From an uncultured Dorea sp. (GTDB lineage Bacteria > Bacillota > Clostridia > Lachnospirales > Lachnospiraceae), in contig CAJUBG010000003.1 in NCBI GenBank assembly GCA_910584575.1, forward strand, positions 34,422 through 98,421: a DNA stretch of 64,000 bases. Direction: 5' to 3'. Each line of letters starts with the position of its first letter. Positions within the stretch are counted from its first letter, which is position 1. The translations under genes and the position numbers were made by a program. The notes beneath the pieces were generated by a model. It ran no database searches and was not told where the DNA came from. It saw nothing but the letters and a program-made list of their open reading frames with translations. Shown here in pieces: positions 45,495 through 55,238 of the stretch.

Positions 45495-46874
45495 CTAAGG
45501 TTTGAGGAGAGCTTCTCCAATGTTTACAACGTCTCCGGCGCCCATAGTTATCAACAAGTCCCCTTTTTGGCATCTCTCCAAACAGAAATCCTGGATTTCT
45601 GCAAACGTAGGGAAATAATATGCGTCGCAGCCCCGCTTTTTTAGCGCCTCGGCAATATCTTTGGAGGAAATCCCCAGTGTATCCGTCTCCCGCGCCGCGT
45701 AGATCTCCGCCAGGACGATATGGTCAGCCGCCGCCAGGGCGTCAACGAACTCTGGGAAAAGCAGCTTGGTTCTGGTATAGGTGTGAGGCTGGAAAACGCA
45801 CCAGATCTCCCTGTGAGGATAACAGCGCGCCGCCGTCAGGGATGCATGAATCTCCGTCGGGTGGTGCGCATAATCGTCAATAACCGTGATTCCCTGTACT
45901 TCACCCTTGTATTCAAAGCGGCGGTTGGTTCCGCAAAAGTCCTTCAGACCTTTTTTGACCGCCGCCAGAGAAACGTCAAGAAGATCAGCCGCCGCAATGG
46001 AGGCTAATGCGTTAGATACATTGTGGTCGCCGCTGACGGACAGGGAAATTCTGTCAATCACCTCGCCGTGCCTTACAAGGTCAAAGGAAGCCTCGCCAAG
46101 TTCGTCATGAGAAATCCTGGCAGCGCTGTAATCAAAGGAAGGGTCATTTCCATAGGTAATGATCCGGCACTTAAGCCCTTCTGTAATTTCAGAAAGGTTC
46201 GGAATCTCTCCGTTGATGATTAGAGTCCCGTCTTGTGGCAGGAGTCCTGCGAATTTGTGGAAGGAACAGCGGATATCGTCAAGGTCTTTAAAGAAATCCA
46301 GATGATCCGCGTCAATATTCAGAATAATCCCAATCTTCGGGAAGAAATGCAGGAAACTGTTGGTGTACTCACAGGCTTCCGTGACGAATACTTTTGAGCC
46401 ACCCACACGGATGTTGCCGCCAATAGCTTTCAGGATACCGCCTACGGAGATGGTAGGGTCCTTTTCGCCTGCAAGCAGGATATGTGAAAGCATGGAAGTG
46501 GTGGTGGTCTTGCCGTGTGTGCCCGCAACCGCCACGGATGTATCGTAATTGGTCATCAACTGCCCCAGAAGCTCGGCGCGGCTCAGCATTGGAAGTCCCT
46601 GGCTTACCGCCTCACGGTACTCCTCGTTGTCATCATGTATGGCCGCCGTGTATACAACAACGTCAATTCCCGCAATAATATTAGAAGCCTTCTGCCCGCA
46701 GAAAACGGCTGCACCCAGTTTCCTGAGATGGTCGGTAAGCGCCGATTCTTTATTGTCAGAACCGGAGATTTTAAAGCCCTCTTTTAACAGAATCTCGGCA
46801 AGCCCACTCATGCTGATTCCGCCGATGCCAATAAAATGTACATGTACAGGTTGTTTAAAATTAATTTTATACAT
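45495..46874 (-). CDS. murC: UDP-N-acetylmuramate--L-alanine ligase
   Basis: The 459-aa Mur ligase adds L-alanine to UDP-MurNAc in peptidoglycan synthesis. It has the N-terminal UDP-binding motif HFIGIGGISMSGLAEILL, the ATP-binding loop VAGTHGKTTTTSML, the central motif LNIDADHLDFF and the C-terminal-domain motif VIDDYAHHPTEI. Length and order are normal. The ATG at 46874 follows GGAAGG. It is transcribed alone, divergent from glgC. Its stop codon abuts the last DnaA box. Confidence 0.97.
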   Translation of the reverse strand: MYKINFKQPVHVHFIGIGGISMSGLAEILLKEGFKISGSDNKESALTDHLRKLGAAVFCGQKASNIIAGIDVVVYTAAIHDDNEEYREAVSQGLPMLSRAELLGQLMTNYDTSVAVAGTHGKTTTTSMLSHILLAGEKDPTISVGGILKAIGGNIRVGGSKVFVTEACEYTNSFLHFFPKIGIILNIDADHLDFFKDLDDIRCSFHKFAGLLPQDGTLIINGEIPNLSEITEGLKCRIITYGNDPSFDYSAARISHDELGEASFDLVRHGEVIDRISLSVSGDHNVSNALASIAAADLLDVSLAAVKKGLKDFCGTNRRFEYKGEVQGITVIDDYAHHPTEIHASLTAARCYPHREIWCVFQPHTYTRTKLLFPEFVDALAAADHIVLAEIYAARETDTLGISSKDIAEALKKRGCDAYYFPTFAEIQDFCLERCQKGDLLITMGAGDVVNIGEALLKP

Positions 46875-47057
46875 ATGATACCTTCCTTTTTTGAATGAAA
46901 AACAGGTTATTGCTTGTCATAAAAATAATATTCTGCTCATATTATTATATACATATATGAAAAAAAATCCAAGTCAGAATTTTTTGTATTATTTTAATAA
47001 AATATTTACAAAATTTTCAATTTTTTTGTAAATATTGTTCACTATGTATGAAAACTG

Positions 47058-47066
47058 TGGTATAAT
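47058..47066 (+). promoter_or_regulatory. Extended -10 of glgC
   Basis: TGGTATAAT is a perfect extended -10, 31 bases before the glgC ATG. Confidence 0.6.
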
Positions 47067-47097
47067 AAGAATTAAACTACTGAGAAGGGGTGATGAC

Positions 47098-48372
47098 ATG
47101 AGGAAAAAAGAAATGATAGCGATGCTGTTGGCTGGAGGCCAAGGAAGCAGACTGGGGGTTCTTACAGCAAAAGTGGCCAAGCCAGCCGTTGCATTTGGAG
47201 GCAAATACAGGATCATAGACTTCCCACTCAGCAACTGCATTAACTCAGGAATTGATACTGTCGGGGTGCTGACGCAATATCAGCCGTTAAGATTGAATAC
47301 ACACATCGGGATTGGAATCCCGTGGGATTTGGACCGCAATTTCGGGGGAGTTACGATTCTCCCGCCTTATGAGAAAAGCAGCAGCAGCGAGTGGTATACA
47401 GGCACAGCTAACGCCATATACCAGAATCTTGATTATATGGAGACGTTTAACCCGGACTACGTGCTGATATTGTCTGGGGATCATATCTATAAGATGGATT
47501 ATGAGGTGATGCTGGATTACCATAAAGAGAATAATGCAGACATAACGATTGCAGCCATGCCTGTGCCGAAGGAGGAGGCCAGCAGATTCGGTATCGTTGT
47601 CGCGGATGATGAAGGTAAGATTTCTGAATTTCAGGAGAAGCCTCCTGAGCCAAAGAGTAATCTTGCGTCCATGGGAATTTATATATTTAGCTGGAGGGTT
47701 TTGAAGGAGGCGCTGATTGCGCTGGAGAATGTCCAGGGATGTGATTTTGGGAAGCATATCATTCCGTACTGCCACGAACGGGGGCAGAGGTTGTTTGCAT
47801 ATGAATATAACGGATACTGGAAGGACGTGGGAACTCTCGGTTCTTACTGGGAGGCGAACATGGAGTTAATCGATATTATTCCGGAGTTCAACCTGTACGA
47901 AGAATATTGGAAGATCTATACGAACAGCGGCGCCCTTCCGCCCCAGTATATTTCCGGACAGGCAGTCGTTGACAGAAGTATTATCGGTAACGGCTCGGAG
48001 ATTTGCGGAGAAGTGCATAACTGCGTGATTGGGTCGGGCGTGGTTATTGAGGAGGGCTCAGTGATTCGGGATTCCATTATTATGCAGGATGTGCATATCG
48101 GTAAGGAGTGTGTGCTTGATAAGGCGGTCATTGCTGAGAACTGTCAGATTGGTAATCGGGTGACCTTTGGTATTGGCAGCGATGTGCCTAACAGGCTGAA
48201 GCCGGCAATCTATTCCTTCGGATTGGTTACGGTGGGCGAGAATTCTGTAATTCCGGATGGAGTACAGGTTGGGAAGAATACTGCCATCAGCGGCATAACG
48301 TCCCCGGAGGATTATCCGAATGGCGTGCTGGCAAGCGGAGAGACATTGATAAAGGCAGGTGGACGAGTATGA
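47098..48372 (+). CDS. glgC: Glucose-1-phosphate adenylyltransferase
   Basis: The 424-aa enzyme makes ADP-glucose for glycogen. It has the nucleotide-binding start [16 protein letters not shown], the [17 protein letters not shown] motif, the substrate motif GTANAIYQN and a C-terminal left-handed beta-helix with hexapeptide repeats. The ATG at 47098 follows AAGGGGTGA; the frame extends 21 codons upstream but that part covers the promoter. It overlaps glgD as ATGA, so the two subunits are coupled. Confidence 0.96.
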   Translation: MRKKEMIAMLLAGGQGSRLGVLTAKVAKPAVAFGGKYRIIDFPLSNCINSGIDTVGVLTQYQPLRLNTHIGIGIPWDLDRNFGGVTILPPYEKSSSSEWYTGTANAIYQNLDYMETFNPDYVLILSGDHIYKMDYEVMLDYHKENNADITIAAMPVPKEEASRFGIVVADDEGKISEFQEKPPEPKSNLASMGIYIFSWRVLKEALIALENVQGCDFGKHIIPYCHERGQRLFAYEYNGYWKDVGTLGSYWEANMELIDIIPEFNLYEEYWKIYTNSGALPPQYISGQAVVDRSIIGNGSEICGEVHNCVIGSGVVIEEGSVIRDSIIMQDVHIGKECVLDKAVIAENCQIGNRVTFGIGSDVPNRLKPAIYSFGLVTVGENSVIPDGVQVGKNTAISGITSPEDYPNGVLASGETLIKAGGRV

Positions 48373-49487
48373 GAGCAGTAGGTATTATTTTAGCAGGCGG
48401 TAACAGCCATAAGATGCGTGAACTGACTCAGAGACGGGCGATAGCGGCTATGCCGGTTGCAGGGAGTTACAGGGCGATTGATTTTGCGCTGAGCAATATG
48501 TCCAATTCCCACATCCAGAAGGTAGCGGTATTGACCCAGTACAACGCACGTTCACTGAATGAACATCTGAATTCCTCCAAGTGGTGGGATTTCGGGAGGA
48601 AACAGGGGGGACTTTACGTATTTACCCCGACGATAACGGCGGACAACGGATACTGGTACAGAGGGACGGCAGATGCAATCTACCAGAATCTTGAGTTCCT
48701 GAGAAAATGTCATGAACCCTATGTGATTATTTCCTCAGGTGATGCTGTGTACAAGATGGATTATAATAAGGTGCTGGAATATCATATCCGTAAGAAGGCG
48801 GATGTTACGGTGGTCTGCAAGAGGCTTGACGCGGATGAGGATGCCAGCCGTTTTGGAACTTTGAAGATGAATGAGGACATGCGCATTGAGGAATTTGAAG
48901 AAAAGCCTATGCTGGCGACTTCAAATACGATATCAGCGGGGATTTATGTAATCAGAAGAAGGCTTCTGATTGACTTGATTGAGCATTGCGCTGAGGAAGA
49001 AAGACACGATTTCGTAACGGATATTCTGATCAGATATAAGAATCTGAAAAGGATGTACGGTTATGAGATAAAGGACTACTGGAACAACATTTCAACGGTG
49101 GAGGCTTATTACCGGACGAATATGGATTTCCTGAAACCGGAGGTGCGGAAGTATTTCTTCCGCGAGTATCCGGAGGTTTATTCTAAGGTAAGCGACCTGC
49201 CGCCTGCGAAGTATAATCCGGGCGCTATCGTTAAGAACAGTCTTGTGGGGAGTGGCAGCATTATTAACGGTACCGTGGAGAACTCAGTTCTTTTCAAGAA
49301 GACATTCGTAGGGAATAACTGCGTGATTAAGAACTCGGTTATTCTGAATGATGTATATCTTGGAGACAATACGTATATCGAGAATTGCATTGTAGAAAGC
49401 AGGGATACGATTAGGGCGAATACGCGCCATGTTGGGACGAACGGTGTGAAGGTAGTCGTAGAAAAGAACGAAAGGTATGCACTTTAG
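48369..49487 (+). CDS. glgD: Glucose-1-phosphate adenylyltransferase regulatory subunit GlgD
   Basis: The 372-aa GlgC paralog has the same fold, but the nucleotide loop is altered ([16 protein letters not shown] instead of GGQGSRL), as expected for GlgD. GlgD forms a heteromer with GlgC and raises its activity in Firmicutes. The [14 protein letters not shown] and GTADAIYQN motifs are kept. It is translationally coupled to glgC and followed by a weak terminator. Confidence 0.94.
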   Translation: MRAVGIILAGGNSHKMRELTQRRAIAAMPVAGSYRAIDFALSNMSNSHIQKVAVLTQYNARSLNEHLNSSKWWDFGRKQGGLYVFTPTITADNGYWYRGTADAIYQNLEFLRKCHEPYVIISSGDAVYKMDYNKVLEYHIRKKADVTVVCKRLDADEDASRFGTLKMNEDMRIEEFEEKPMLATSNTISAGIYVIRRRLLIDLIEHCAEEERHDFVTDILIRYKNLKRMYGYEIKDYWNNISTVEAYYRTNMDFLKPEVRKYFFREYPEVYSKVSDLPPAKYNPGAIVKNSLVGSGSIINGTVENSVLFKKTFVGNNCVIKNSVILNDVYLGDNTYIENCIVESRDTIRANTRHVGTNGVKVVVEKNERYAL

Positions 49488-49498
49488 TGCATAAGCCA

Positions 49499-49534
49499 GG
49501 GGCCGGCTAAGGTTTTCCTGAACCGGCTCTTTTA
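49499..49534 (+). terminator. Probable terminator after glgD
   Basis: GGCCGG (49501-49506) pairs with CCGGCT (49523-49528) with extra inner pairs, followed by CTTTT. The stem is short. Confidence 0.5.
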
Positions 49535-49557
49535 GGAAGAAAGGGGCAAGTAAGGAG

Positions 49558-49827
49558 ATGCAGATTACAGATGTACGCGTGAGAAAGGTGGCAAAGGAAG
49601 GCAAACTCAAAGCAGTTGTGTCCATTACAATGGACGAGGAGTTTGTAGTACATGATATCAAAGTCATCGAGGGTGAGAAGGGACTCTTTATCGCTATGCC
49701 GAGCAAGAAAGCAGTGGACGGAGAGTATCGAGATATTGCACATCCGATTAACTCAGGAACAAGAGAGCGCATACAGAGTATTATCCTTGAGAAGTACGAA
49801 GAAGCATTGGAGGAAGAGGGCGAGTAA
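49558..49827 (+). CDS. spoVG: SpoVG, RNA-binding regulator
   Basis: The 89-aa protein begins [11 protein letters not shown] and has the conserved core [19 protein letters not shown], then FIAMPSKKA and [10 protein letters not shown]. It matches SpoVG over its full length. SpoVG affects septation during sporulation and binds RNA in several Firmicutes. AAGGGG lies about 13 bases and AAGGAG directly before the ATG. It is followed at once by a terminator. Confidence 0.96.
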   Translation: MQITDVRVRKVAKEGKLKAVVSITMDEEFVVHDIKVIEGEKGLFIAMPSKKAVDGEYRDIAHPINSGTRERIQSIILEKYEEALEEEGE

Positions 49828-49841
49828 GATGCCCTCTTTTT
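49815..49841 (+). terminator. Terminator overlapping the spoVG stop
   Basis: AGAGGGC (49815-49821) pairs with GCCCTCT (49831-49837), followed by TTTT. The stem begins inside the last codons. Confidence 0.8.
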
Positions 49842-49867
49842 CTGTGGAATTCCTGGGCGGACGCAGT

Positions 49868-50557
49868 TTAGTCGCATAGGTTGAAGCAAAGGAGTTTACC
49901 TGTCTTGGGGTGATAGAAGTCCAGGCGGCAGGCGCTGAGGCAAATATTCCGCCAAAGGGGGGAAGCTGTACAGTCAGGGTTATACTTGGTATCTCCGATG
50001 ATGGGACAGCCAATGTGGGCTAACTGGACGCGAATCTGGTGATGGCGGCCTGTGTCCAGCTTAATTTCCAGCTCGGTCACATTTGGCAAAGCGGCATACT
50101 CCCCAGAGAAGTATCTGTGACTGTCTGGGACAGTTAAGTAACGCAGTCTTGCCAGCTTTGAATCGCGGACCTGCGGGCGGCAGACTCGCGACAGGTTGGT
50201 ACGGGAGTCTTTTACGAGGTAGTGTTCCAGGATGCCTTCCGGCTTTGGGGGACGGCCTTCTACGAGGGCGCGGTAGTATTTCCCGAAGCCCTTGCCCGTG
50301 AGCTGACGGTTTAATTCCCTGGCGGCAAAAGGGGTCTTAGCAAAGACCAGGATTCCGGTTACGGGCTGGTCTAAACGGTGGATGACTGCGAGATAAGGCT
50401 CGCCCTTGGTGCGGGAGGTCTTGTGAATATGGTTTTTCAAAAGACTAACCATGTCCGGTCTGCCAAGGGTCCGGCTCTGGGTAGCGATACCGTGTGGCTT
50501 AATGCAGACCAGGATATAGTTATCCTCGTATAATATTTCTAAAGCATTGGTTATCAT
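49868..50557 (-). CDS. RluA-family pseudouridine synthase
   Basis: The 229-aa enzyme converts uridine to pseudouridine in rRNA or tRNA. The catalytic motif is AVIHRLDQPVTGILVFAKT, with the active Asp in HRLD. KYYRALVEG and TGRHHQIRVQLAHIGCPIIGD are the other family motifs. It lacks an S4 domain and is short, as in the small RluA-like proteins of Clostridia, so the target site cannot be named. The ATG at 50557 follows GGAG. It is convergent with spoVG. Confidence 0.92.
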   Translation of the reverse strand: MITNALEILYEDNYILVCIKPHGIATQSRTLGRPDMVSLLKNHIHKTSRTKGEPYLAVIHRLDQPVTGILVFAKTPFAARELNRQLTGKGFGKYYRALVEGRPPKPEGILEHYLVKDSRTNLSRVCRPQVRDSKLARLRYLTVPDSHRYFSGEYAALPNVTELEIKLDTGRHHQIRVQLAHIGCPIIGDTKYNPDCTASPLWRNICLSACRLDFYHPKTGKLLCFNLCD

Positions 50558-50571
50558 AATAAGAATTCTCC

Positions 50572-50600
50572 TTGACTTTCGTTCAATCTGCTCTTATCAT
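50572..50600 (+). promoter_or_regulatory. Promoter of the Na+/Ca2+ exchanger gene
   Basis: TTGACT (50572-50577) and TATCAT (50595-50600) are separated by 17 bases, a good sigma-A layout, 48 bases before the start. Confidence 0.65.
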
Positions 50601-50647
50601 TTAAACATAGTGTGTGAAAATATGCAAATAAAAATTGGGGATGGGAT

Positions 50648-51619
50648 ATGATGGACTATATACTGTTGATAATCGGATTTGTGCTGTTAATCAAGGGGGC
50701 GGATTATTTTGTGGACGGAAGCTCTAGCGTAGCGCGTCTTTTGAAGGTGCCAACAATCGTGATTGGGCTGACTGTGGTGGCGTTTGGGACAAGTATGCCG
50801 GAATTTTCCGTCAGCGTCACAGCGGCTATGCGGGGGGATAACGACCTTGCTGTGAGCAATGTGCTCGGTTCAAATATTTTTAATCTATTGGTTGTTCTGG
50901 GGTGCTGTGCACTTGTGAATCCGGTTCAGGCAAAATGGTCGTTGCTAAAGAAAGAATTTCCTTTCTCCATATTCGTTTCGATTATCCTTCTTCTGCTGAA
51001 TTCTGATTTTTCTATTACAAAGGTTTTAAGCGGCGGGGGACAGTTCGTCCTTGGAAGATGGGGCGGTATATTGTTTCTTGTATTGTTTTTAATCTTTATC
51101 TATGCAACGGTGAAGGATGCGCTTGCGGCGAGAGACAGGCAGGAGGTAGATGATGCGGATGAGTATAAGGTATTAAGTCCCTTAAAGAGTGGATTATATA
51201 TCGGATGCGGCCTTGCCGGAATCGTCCTTGGAGGGAATCTGGTGGTGGACAGCGCCAGTGCGATTGCGGTCCGGTTTGGGCTTAGCCAGACGTTTATCGG
51301 GCTTACCATTGTGGCGCTTGGTACGTCTCTGCCGGAGTTGGTAACGTCTGTCGTGGCGGCAGGCAAGGGTGAGAATGATCTTGCTGTGGGAAATGTGGTC
51401 GGCTCGAACATTTTCAATATTCTTTTGATTCTGGGGGCGTCAGCGACGATTACGCCGATTGTGATGGATGTTACTGCCGTGTATGATACGGTGATTTTGA
51501 TTGGGGCAAGTCTTTTGGTGTATTTGGCGGCGCTCAGTAAACATGAGATACAAAAGAAGGAAGGGGTGATTTTCCTGCTGGCGTATGCGGCGTTTTTTGC
51601 GTATATATTGGTGCGGTAA
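50648..51619 (+). CDS. Calcium/sodium antiporter, CaCA family (YrbG-like)
   Basis: The 323-aa membrane protein has about ten spans and two inverted alpha-repeats: VAFGTSMPEFSVSVTAA with NVLGSNIFNLLVVLG in the first half, and VALGTSLPELVTSVVAA with NVVGSNIFNILLILG in the second. These are the ion-binding repeats of the K+-independent exchangers. The ATG at 50648, or 50651, follows GGGATGGGA. It exchanges Na+ for Ca2+, probably exporting Ca2+. It is a single gene. Confidence 0.94.
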   Translation: MMDYILLIIGFVLLIKGADYFVDGSSSVARLLKVPTIVIGLTVVAFGTSMPEFSVSVTAAMRGDNDLAVSNVLGSNIFNLLVVLGCCALVNPVQAKWSLLKKEFPFSIFVSIILLLLNSDFSITKVLSGGGQFVLGRWGGILFLVLFLIFIYATVKDALAARDRQEVDDADEYKVLSPLKSGLYIGCGLAGIVLGGNLVVDSASAIAVRFGLSQTFIGLTIVALGTSLPELVTSVVAAGKGENDLAVGNVVGSNIFNILLILGASATITPIVMDVTAVYDTVILIGASLLVYLAALSKHEIQKKEGVIFLLAYAAFFAYILVR

Positions 51620-51645
51620 TATAAAAAAGAAAGGATATTTCCCCC

Positions 51646-51674
51646 TTGACAAATCTCCCTCCATCCATTAGAAT
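51646..51674 (+). promoter_or_regulatory. Promoter of the T-box-proS transcript
   Basis: TTGACA (51646-51651) and TAGAAT (51669-51674) are 17 bases apart, just before the T-box leader. Confidence 0.7.
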
Positions 51675-51688
51675 TACATTCAAACTTA

Positions 51689-51727
51689 AAAACCCCGCTG
51701 GCAATGATGGTTGCAGAAGCGGGTTTT
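51689..51727 (+). other. Hairpin at the 5' end of the proS leader
   Basis: AACCCCGCT (51691-51699) pairs with AGCGGGTT (51718-51725) with one bulged C, and an inner GCAA/TTGC adds pairs. TTTT ends the right arm. It lies between the promoter and T-box stem I, so it could be a terminator of upstream transcription or a 5' structural element. Confidence 0.5.
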
Positions 51728-51935
51728 GGCTGTGAAAAGGAATAGTAGTTGCAGACGTAGTCCCCCAGAGAGAGAATCCATGGCTGGAAGATTCTTGGAT
51801 TGACTTGTAACGAACCTACCTTGGAGCCTCTGTGTGAAAATGCAGCGTGACGTCAGCGTTAATGGCGATAAAGAGAGAACTGCGAAAGGGTCGCAGTTAA
51901 ATAGGGTGGTACCGCCGAGCTTTTCGGTCCCTTTT
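51728..51935 (+). promoter_or_regulatory. T-box riboswitch, proline-specific
   Basis: The leader has the typical stem I start (GTGAAAAGGAATAGTAG), the AGAGAG motif and a specifier loop GAACCTA with codon CCT (51815-51817), which is proline. A stem III (AACTGCG/CGCAGTT) is followed by the T-box TGGTACCGC (51907-51915) and a terminator ending CGGTCCCTTTT. Uncharged tRNA-Pro should stabilise the antiterminator and allow proS transcription. Confidence 0.92.
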
Positions 51936-52105
51936 ATTTGTGATGAGGGAGTCGAAGGTCCGGTGTTTTTTTAGTGTTACGATTACCGTGGCCTGGGATG
52001 CTTCCGACAGACGAATGTACTCTCAGAGATAAGACCATGAATCTGGGAGTGCCAGAATATGGTGGGGCAAGGGCTCTGCCGGAGAAGAAAAGGAGAAGGA
52101 GAAAC

Positions 52106-53545
52106 ATGGCAAAGGAAAAATTGGTAAAAAATATCACATCACGCGATGAGAATTTCGCTCAGTGGTATACGGATGTGGTACGCGAGGCAGAGTTGTGTGA
52201 CTATTCAAGCGTTAAGGGATGTCTGAACTACCTTCCTAACGGATATGCAATCTGGGAATTAATCCAGGCAGATCTTGACAAGAGATTTAAAGAGACAGGA
52301 GTAGAGAACGTATCCCTTCCGCTGTTGATTCCGGAGGCGCTTTTGGAGAAAGAGGCGGATCATGTAGACGGCTTTGCGCCGGAGGTGGCATGGGTAACAC
52401 ACGGCGGTATGGAGAGACTTCAGGAGAGACTGTGTATCCGTCCTACGTCAGAGACCTTATTCTGCGATCTGTGGGCAAGAACAGTAAAGTCATACAGAGA
52501 TCTTCCGAAGGTATGGAATCAGTGGAATTCAGTGCTTCGTTGGGAGAAGACCACCAGGCCGTTTTTGCGTTCCAGAGAGTTCTTATGGCAGGAGGGGCAT
52601 ACCATCCACGCGACCTACGAGGAAGCAGAAGAACGTACCATCCAGATGCTTCACGTATATGAGGATTGCTACAAGGAGACATTAGCGATTCCGTTTGTAT
52701 CCGGAAGAAAGGCAGAGCATGAGAAGTTTGCCGGCGCGCAGGATACTTACACTATCGAGGCTTTGATGCACGACGGAAAGGCGTTGCAGTCTGCAACCAG
52801 CCATTTCTTCGGAAGCGGTTTTCCGGATGCATTTGATATTAAATATGTGGATAAGAACAATGAGCTTCAGAGCGTTTATGAGACCTCCTGGGGATGGTCC
52901 ACCAGAAGTATCGGCGCGTTGATTATGGTTCACGGTGATGACGACGGGCTGGTACTGCCTCCACATGTAGCGCCTGTTGAGTGTCGGGTAATTCCGGTTG
53001 CACAGCACAAGGAGGGTGTACTCGACAAGGCTTACGCTCTGTTGGACGAACTCAAGAAAGCAGGATACAGAGTGAAGATTGACGATTCAGAAAAGAGTCC
53101 GGGATGGAAGTTCTCCGAGCAGGAGATGCTTGGTATTCCTACCCGTATCGAGATCGGACCGAAGGATCTTGAGAAGAACCAGGTAATTGTGGTACGCCGC
53201 GATACCCGCGAGAAGATTGTAGTTTCCATGGATGAGATTGCAGTTAAGCTTCGTGATATCTTAGAGACGATACAGCAGGATATGTATGATCGGGCAAATG
53301 AATTCCTTCAGGGCCATATCGACACAGCGGTAACTATGGATGAGATGACAGAGAAGTTCAAGAAGAACCGTGGATTTGTAAAAGCCTGCTGGTGCGGCGA
53401 TCCGGAGTGTGAAGGCGAAGTGAAGTATGTGACAGGCGGTGCGGCCACCAGATGTCTGATTGAGGATGAGGACATGATTTCAGACAAATGTATCTGGTGC
53501 GGTAAGCCTGCGAAGCATATGGCGTACTGGGGTAAGTCATACTAA
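52106..53545 (+). CDS. proS: Prolyl-tRNA synthetase, type 3 (eukaryote/archaeal-like)
   Basis: The 479-aa class II synthetase charges tRNA-Pro. It has WNQWNSVLRWEKTTRPFLRSREFLWQEGHT-like motif 2 sequence (residues about 137-166), the GWSTRSIGALIMVHGDDDGL motif 3 region and a C-terminal zinc-binding domain with CWCGDPEC and CIWCGK. This is the short form without an editing insertion. The ATG at 52106 follows AAGGAGAAGGAG; the frame is open 44 codons upstream but that part is leader. It is regulated by the T-box and ended by a strong terminator. Confidence 0.97.
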   Translation: MAKEKLVKNITSRDENFAQWYTDVVREAELCDYSSVKGCLNYLPNGYAIWELIQADLDKRFKETGVENVSLPLLIPEALLEKEADHVDGFAPEVAWVTHGGMERLQERLCIRPTSETLFCDLWARTVKSYRDLPKVWNQWNSVLRWEKTTRPFLRSREFLWQEGHTIHATYEEAEERTIQMLHVYEDCYKETLAIPFVSGRKAEHEKFAGAQDTYTIEALMHDGKALQSATSHFFGSGFPDAFDIKYVDKNNELQSVYETSWGWSTRSIGALIMVHGDDDGLVLPPHVAPVECRVIPVAQHKEGVLDKAYALLDELKKAGYRVKIDDSEKSPGWKFSEQEMLGIPTRIEIGPKDLEKNQVIVVRRDTREKIVVSMDEIAVKLRDILETIQQDMYDRANEFLQGHIDTAVTMDEMTEKFKKNRGFVKACWCGDPECEGEVKYVTGGAATRCLIEDEDMISDKCIWCGKPAKHMAYWGKSY

Positions 53546-53560
53546 TCTAATATTGTTCGG

Positions 53561-53594
53561 AAGGTCAGACGTATGAGGCGTCTGGCCTTTTTAC
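53561..53594 (+). terminator. Intrinsic terminator of proS
   Basis: AAGGTCAGACG (53561-53571) pairs with CGTCTGGCCTT (53579-53589) with one G-U pair, followed by TTT. Confidence 0.85.
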
Positions 53595-53677
53595 AGTAAT
53601 AATATCATTTTATGAGATAAATCCCACCTCCGATACATACAATAAGAATAAGCTATATATGAAAATGAGGACATCGT

Positions 53678-54205
53678 GTGAAATTATTATTGTTTATGAC
53701 TGATTTTATCGTACCACTGGTAATTTTCGGAATCATAAGCTATGGTATCTTAATGGAGGTAAATGTGTACGATACCTTTATTAAGGGGGCGAAAAGCGGC
53801 TTTTTTACGGTTATTAAGATCATGCCGACCCTGGTAGGGCTTATGGTGGCAGTAGGAATCCTGCGCGCATCAGGATTTCTTGATTTTATATCAGAGATAA
53901 TCGGACAATTTACGGGCGCACTTGGTTTTCCGGGAGAACTGGTTCCCCTCACGGTAGTCAAGATGTTCTCATCCTCGGCGGCAACCGGACTGCTATTGGA
54001 TTTATTCAAAGAATTCGGGACAGACTCCTACATAGGATTAATCGGCTCAATCAGTATGTCCTGTACGGAAACCATATTTTATACGATGAGTGTGTATTTT
54101 ATGACTGCAAAAGTAACAAAGACAAGGTATACGCTGACAGGCGCGCTGCTCTCCACCCTGGCAGGACTTATTGCGAGCGTACTCTTAGCGGGGATGATGA
54201 TGTAG
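53678..54205 (+). CDS. spmB: Spore maturation protein B
   Basis: The 175-aa membrane protein has four or five spans and the SpmB motifs YDTFIKGAKSGFFTVIKIMP and MFSSSAATGLLLDLF, with GSISMSCTETIFYT near the end. SpmA and SpmB are needed for dehydration of the spore core. The start is GTG at 53678 after GAGG. The partner spmA, usually directly upstream, is absent here; proS and its terminator occupy that place. Confidence 0.93.
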   Translation: MKLLLFMTDFIVPLVIFGIISYGILMEVNVYDTFIKGAKSGFFTVIKIMPTLVGLMVAVGILRASGFLDFISEIIGQFTGALGFPGELVPLTVVKMFSSSAATGLLLDLFKEFGTDSYIGLIGSISMSCTETIFYTMSVYFMTAKVTKTRYTLTGALLSTLAGLIASVLLAGMMM

Positions 54206-54220
54206 AAGCTCAAATAAAAA

Positions 54221-54255
54221 ACAGCAGTTATGGCAAGTTTGCACATAGCTGCTGT
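54221..54255 (-). terminator. Intrinsic terminator between convergent genes
   Basis: ACAGCAGTTATG (54221-54232) pairs with CATAGCTGCTGT (54244-54255) with one G-U pair. On the minus strand TTTTTTATTT follows, so it mainly serves the gene at 54276. Confidence 0.8.
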
Positions 54256-54275
54256 ATTCTGTAATATTTCGGTTA

Positions 54276-55055
54276 TTACCAGTACCTCTTTCCACGTCCC
54301 TTATCATGCGGATTCTTCCACACGTTGAGAGCTGCGACAATTCCCACAATATACAGGATGCTTATAAGAATCGTCGGATTATCCTGCAGAAGATAGGTTA
54401 TTCCCACAATAGCAGCCAAAGAGATTAATAGCTGAAATGCGATTAAGATCCGCTTTTCCTTTGCCTCCTTTGCCTGTTGTAAGAATTCTAGCCTTCGTTG
54501 TTCTAAGGCAAGGTATTCCATAAGATCTTCATCCTTGATTCGGGACAGAATCAATTTGTCTCTGGATTCCTCGTCATTGGCGGAACGAAGATGAAAGAAA
54601 CGCTTCTTCGGACGTTCATCTTCATCAAAGTCAAAATCATCCTCCGGTTCAAATCTGAATGAACGGCGCTTTTGACGTCTGCTGTTTTGCGAAAAATCTT
54701 CGTCAGAGGCTGAAGCCGTGTAATCTGCGTTAGTTGATGCAGAATTAGGCGAAGCGTTAGCGGAGGCGTCCCTGGTATCAGGAGCATCAGAAGCTTTTTG
54801 CTGTACAGCCGGCTCGACTGGTGAAGCGGCAGACGGCTGTTCAACCGGCGCAGCCGAGGGCTGTGACGCATGCTGTGCGACCAACTGTGCAGCCGTTTCA
54901 GACGATGGCGCCGTATTCTCTGATTCAGCAGAATTCGCCTTATTTATAATAGGAACAATCTTATTCTCATCCTTAACCCCTTTGTCCTCCCCTGAACATG
55001 TTTCTGCGATGGTTTCCGTAGTTTCTTCGTTGACGATATTCAATTCATTAGACAC
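54276..55055 (-). CDS. Membrane protein with disordered N-terminal region, function unknown
   Basis: The 259-aa protein starts at GTG 55055 behind AAAGGAGGG; the frame runs 31 codons further upstream without a ribosome site. Residues of about 1-130 are Ser/Ala/Pro/Glu-rich and probably disordered. An acidic-basic switch follows (PEDDFDFDEDERPKKRFFHL), then a charged helix (about 165-205). Two membrane spans lie at the C-terminus (IAFQLLISLAAIVGITYLL and ILISILYIVGIVAALNVW) with a basic tail. No family is recognised. It is divergent from the surface-protein operon. Confidence 0.75.
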   Translation of the reverse strand: MSNELNIVNEETTETIAETCSGEDKGVKDENKIVPIINKANSAESENTAPSSETAAQLVAQHASQPSAAPVEQPSAASPVEPAVQQKASDAPDTRDASANASPNSASTNADYTASASDEDFSQNSRRQKRRSFRFEPEDDFDFDEDERPKKRFFHLRSANDEESRDKLILSRIKDEDLMEYLALEQRRLEFLQQAKEAKEKRILIAFQLLISLAAIVGITYLLQDNPTILISILYIVGIVAALNVWKNPHDKGRGKRYW

Positions 55056-55188
55056 AATTACTCCCTCCTTTTGTGTGTGTCTATTATCATAACAATTTTC
55101 GACATAAAATTCAAGGAATACGGCGGATTGAATGGGAGAAATTTTCAACCGAGGGTTGGAGGTTATTCTGGAAAATGGGAACGGGTTA

Positions 55189-55197
55189 TGTTATACT
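55189..55197 (+). promoter_or_regulatory. Extended -10 of the surface-protein/jetA-like operon
   Basis: TGTTATACT (55189-55197) is an extended -10 with one change, 41 bases before the ATG at 55239. Confidence 0.45.
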
Positions 55198-55238
55198 TAG
55201 TTCGTTAAATCAGTTGTTGAGTAAAGTAGGAGTGGGGA

